Assembly (NCBI RefSeq): GCF_954871325.1
Contig: NC_088777.1
Coordinates: 16,779,366-16,843,365 of the forward strand
Length of the DNA stretch: 64,000 nt
Reading direction: 5' to 3'
Source: Gordionus sp. m RMFG-2023
Taxonomy: Eukaryota; Nematomorpha; Gordioida; Chordodea; Parachordodidae
The position numbers were made by a program, and so were the translations under genes. Below are positions 61,517 through 64,000 of this stretch, piece by piece. The notes under the pieces were generated by a model. That model did not search any database and was not told the DNA's origin. It saw only the letters and a list, made by a program, of their open reading frames with translations. Every line of letters begins with the position of its first letter. Within the stretch, counting starts at the first letter, position 1.

Positions 61517-62317
61517 CAGGGTTGGCAAGTCGGTCAATTGACCAGTCAAATTCAGTCAATTGACGGGTCAATTGACCGGAGGAGTATTTGACCTGTCAAA
61601 TACGGTCAAATACTCTAAAAAATTTAAAGGAAGAATAAATTGAAAATATGTTTAAAAAAGGGAAAAAAGATGTAAATACATGTGATCACAATGTTTGCTT
61701 ATTTTTTGTGTTCACAATATCAAGAGGAGAACTCACAAGTATGTGATATAATTCAAGAATTAGCTCTTTTACAAGATAGTGATGACCAAAATATTTTAAG
61801 TGATATAATTAATTTCAGAAGCAAAAACAGCATGTTTAATATAGCAAATTATGCGGAAAGTAGTAATTTCCAGATATAATCAATTCCGACCTGTAGTTAA
61901 TAGATTAAACTTTGTCCACCCTGCCCATTAAGAGACTAACAATTCCTAGTTCTACTTCTTCTTTAGAAAGAAATAGGTCGATTAGGGTTAATATTCTTAT
62001 GAAAATGGAAATCGATTGAAGATCTAAGACATCAGGAAAATTGATTAAAAAATATTAAAGAAAATGATAATATTGAAAATGAATCAGAACAAGAACTCCG
62101 CTACAATAGCTACACGTTAGTTATTGGATGACAATGAATTTAAAAAATTAATATTATATATTTTATTTTACTATTATATTCAAAATAAAGTTAATATTAA
62201 CTTTAAAAAAACATATATTTGAATTTGACCACATTTGACCGTATTTGACCATATTTGACCGGTCAAATATTGGTCAATTGACCGAAACGTATTTGACCGG
62301 TCAAATGCACAACCCTG
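61517..62317 (+). mobile_element. hAT derivative, 801 bp, perfect TSD
   Basis: The ends CAGGGTTGGCAAGTCGGTC and the complement of CAGGGTTGTGCATTTGACC are flanked by identical 8-bp ATTATAAC (61509-61516 and 62318-62325). Both ends carry repeated GGTCAATTGACC and TTTGACCGGTCAAA palindromes. The interior keeps a hAT C-terminal remnant with two readable parts: CDIIQELALLQDSDDQ from 61742 and LTIPSSTSSLERNRSIRVNI near 61937, the IPxSSxxxERxxS region. Everything upstream in the transposase is deleted. Confidence 0.85.
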
Positions 62318-62325
62318 ATTATAAC

Positions 62326-62448
62326 TAATCTAGCTCTAAATGTATTCTAATCTAAACATATAAATTCGATAGGAGAAAGAAAATATGTATATTATTACAT
62401 ACTTTTTAAATTTAGAATAATCTTTAGTACAAATTATTGACAACACTA
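62326..62448. other. AT-rich flank before LTR
   Basis: No feature recognised. Confidence 0.3.
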
Positions 62449-63130
62449 TGTAAGAAGTAAGAAGGAACTGGGAGTTTCTAGAGATTCCATCTAGAGTCTA
62501 GTGTGATTGTATCAGCGGTAGATGTCCGTTTTATGTATTTCATCATACATTAATTCACTAAGGTGGGACCCCACGAAGGAGAAGGACTATATATTCAGAC
62601 AAAGTTGGCTATGTGGAAAGGAATTCACAACGAGATATTCGATATTTTAAACAATATAGTTATATAGGTTTTGTTGTAATTGTGGTAACATGCAAATTTA
62701 CTAGATTAAGAAAAACGCCAGACAGGCAAATTACTTTTAAACAAAATTACGAAGCCCAAAGATATTCAAATCTACAAGAATTAAATCTCGGTACAAATTG
62801 AGACTATGCAAATGTTGATTAAAGAAAAAGGATATATAAGGAGAAATTATGATGCGAAAAAAATGATTAAATTATGATTTTACGAACTTAATTTTTTTAA
62901 TTAATTTTTAATTTTAATTTATATTAATTTATTTTGATTATGTTTTTATCTTATTATTTAATAAAGATTTAGTATCATTTTAGTTCTAACTTTTCTTATT
63001 TGACGAATATTATAGAAAAGTATATATAATCGAGGATATTAGTCTGATTTAGTATCATTTTAGTTCTAACCTTTCTTTATTTGACAACGGTTCTAATCAC
63101 TCAATCCTTAGAAAAACTAAAAATGTTACA
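62449..63130 (+). mobile_element. 5' LTR of an LTR retrotransposon (probably Ty3/Gypsy-like)
   Basis: A 682-bp segment starts TGTAAG and ends GTTACA (TG...CA, with TGTAA/TTACA ends). A TATA-like TATATAAGG lies at about 62833 and an AATAAAG signal at about 62960. A ~78-bp direct repeat (TAGTATCATTTTAGTTCTAA) occurs near 62972 and 63049. Immediately after it comes TTGGTGTTGGAGAGCGG, which looks like a primer-binding site. It is treated as a fossil copy; the second LTR lies beyond the window, so age and completeness cannot be judged. The family assignment rests on the leader only. Confidence 0.6.
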
Positions 63131-64000
63131 TTGGTGTTGGAGAGCGGAGGAGACCGGGCCATTACAATAATTCAGTCTAATTAACTCTGAAAAGAGATTC
63201 TAAATAAAGGGGGAAGGGGATGTATGAAATGACTATCGACACAAAGACAAAGAATGAGGTCAATGAAACATGGTGTCAATATCAATGGTCGTAATTCGAA
63301 AAGAATAGAATTAGTCGTTTAATTAAAAGGAATTCGTCACAAGAGATCGTTATACGTACAAGTGATCGATGTAGCTAAAAGAAATTTGTTATAAATTTTT
63401 ATTAAAGATATACGGTTAACTGTTATTTAAGATGATAATATTTAGCAAAATATCAGGTTGTTGATTAACCAAAATCTTCATAAAGAGAAACGGCTTTTCG
63501 TCATTAGAAAATTTATGCCGCAATCGAGCTCAATTAGAGATCGGATTTTTTATTTTGGATCAAAAGATACAAGAAATTATTATCGTATAAGAGATCTTAA
63601 GACAACGTGGATATCTTGACAAGCGACTAGGTAGAACAAGTGGTCAAGACCAGGATGCTATCGTTAATCGTTGACAAATTATCGCCAGTTGCTTATCAAA
63701 ACTTTAGTATAGGATAAAAAATCGATGATATTAGAAACAAGAAGTCGTGGAAACCATCGTTACTCGCAGACAAATTATCGGCAGTCGTTTACCGTCATTA
63801 GTTACTAGAAACCGTTAGAAACAAGCAAAGACTAGGATAATTTGGGATTAAAACGAAATATAATTAAAAGAGCTAGAAGAATGTATCGGGAATCATGATA
63901 ACAGATTCGTCAATGGCATATAGAGATCAAGAGATAATCGTTTACAAGGGGTTAACAAGAAACAGAAAGAATCAAGAATTTCAGAGTGTAATCAGATACA
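63131..64000 (+). mobile_element. Leader/internal start of the LTR retrotransposon, cut by window end
   Basis: The sequence after the presumed primer-binding site is A/G-rich on this strand, unlike the AT-rich flanks, as usual for retrotransposon leaders. A phrase GACAAATTATCG recurs at about 63673 and 63768. No conserved capsid or polymerase motif is reached before the window ends. Confidence 0.5.

Noticed and set aside
62613-62801. 62-aa ORF with a membrane-like segment
   Set aside because: Lies wholly inside the proposed LTR and lacks an ATG start; more likely non-coding LTR sequence.

Overview
The window is very AT-rich eukaryotic nuclear DNA with short spliced exons, long introns and a heavy load of repeats. 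The one gene that can be named with certainty is an animal-type p70 ribosomal protein S6 kinase, with a TOS motif, an AGC kinase domain, and turn and hydrophobic motifs. Together with a weak, broken fragment resembling an arthropod ionotropic receptor, this points to a metazoan, perhaps an arthropod or other protostome. The species cannot be fixed from the sequence. There are no bacterial operons, CRISPR arrays or convincing tRNA or rRNA genes.

Layout. 0-4.3 kb: two divergently transcribed three-exon genes encode small paralogous proteins (149 and 138 aa) of a family I do not recognise, arranged head to head about 2.2 kb apart. 4.3-12.5 kb: AT-rich DNA with short terminal-inverted-repeat elements, one possible orphan exon and a hAT transposase remnant. 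12.55-15.46 kb: a hAT element with both ends and a perfect 8-bp target duplication, carrying a decayed, intron-containing transposase. 15.5-20.9 kb: mostly AT-rich DNA with nothing recognisable. 20.98-31.17 kb (minus strand): the 13-exon S6 kinase gene, 630 aa, with old mobile elements in its introns. 31.2-40 kb: an ancient 1.8-kb palindrome and several hAT-type miniature elements. 40.3-44.4 kb: a complex repeat block (TCGCGA-rich array, inverted ~115-bp tandem arrays, 16-bp array). 45-46.9 kb: a pyrimidine-rich tract and a duplicated, degenerate gene fragment. 47.38-59.68 kb: a stack of three hAT-type insertions. One element sits inside an older copy of itself in the opposite orientation, and only 12 bp beyond the second target copy lies a 6.4-kb foldback element built of inverted ~119-bp tandem arrays. 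60-62.3 kb: two more small hAT derivatives. 62.45-64 kb: the 5' LTR and leader of an LTR retrotransposon that runs off the window.

The dominant theme is repeated invasion by several unrelated hAT families. Many of the survivors keep only their ends and the C-terminal (dimerisation) part of the transposase. The least explained items are the divergent paralogous gene pair and the foldback arrays, whose units share a conserved 12-bp palindrome.
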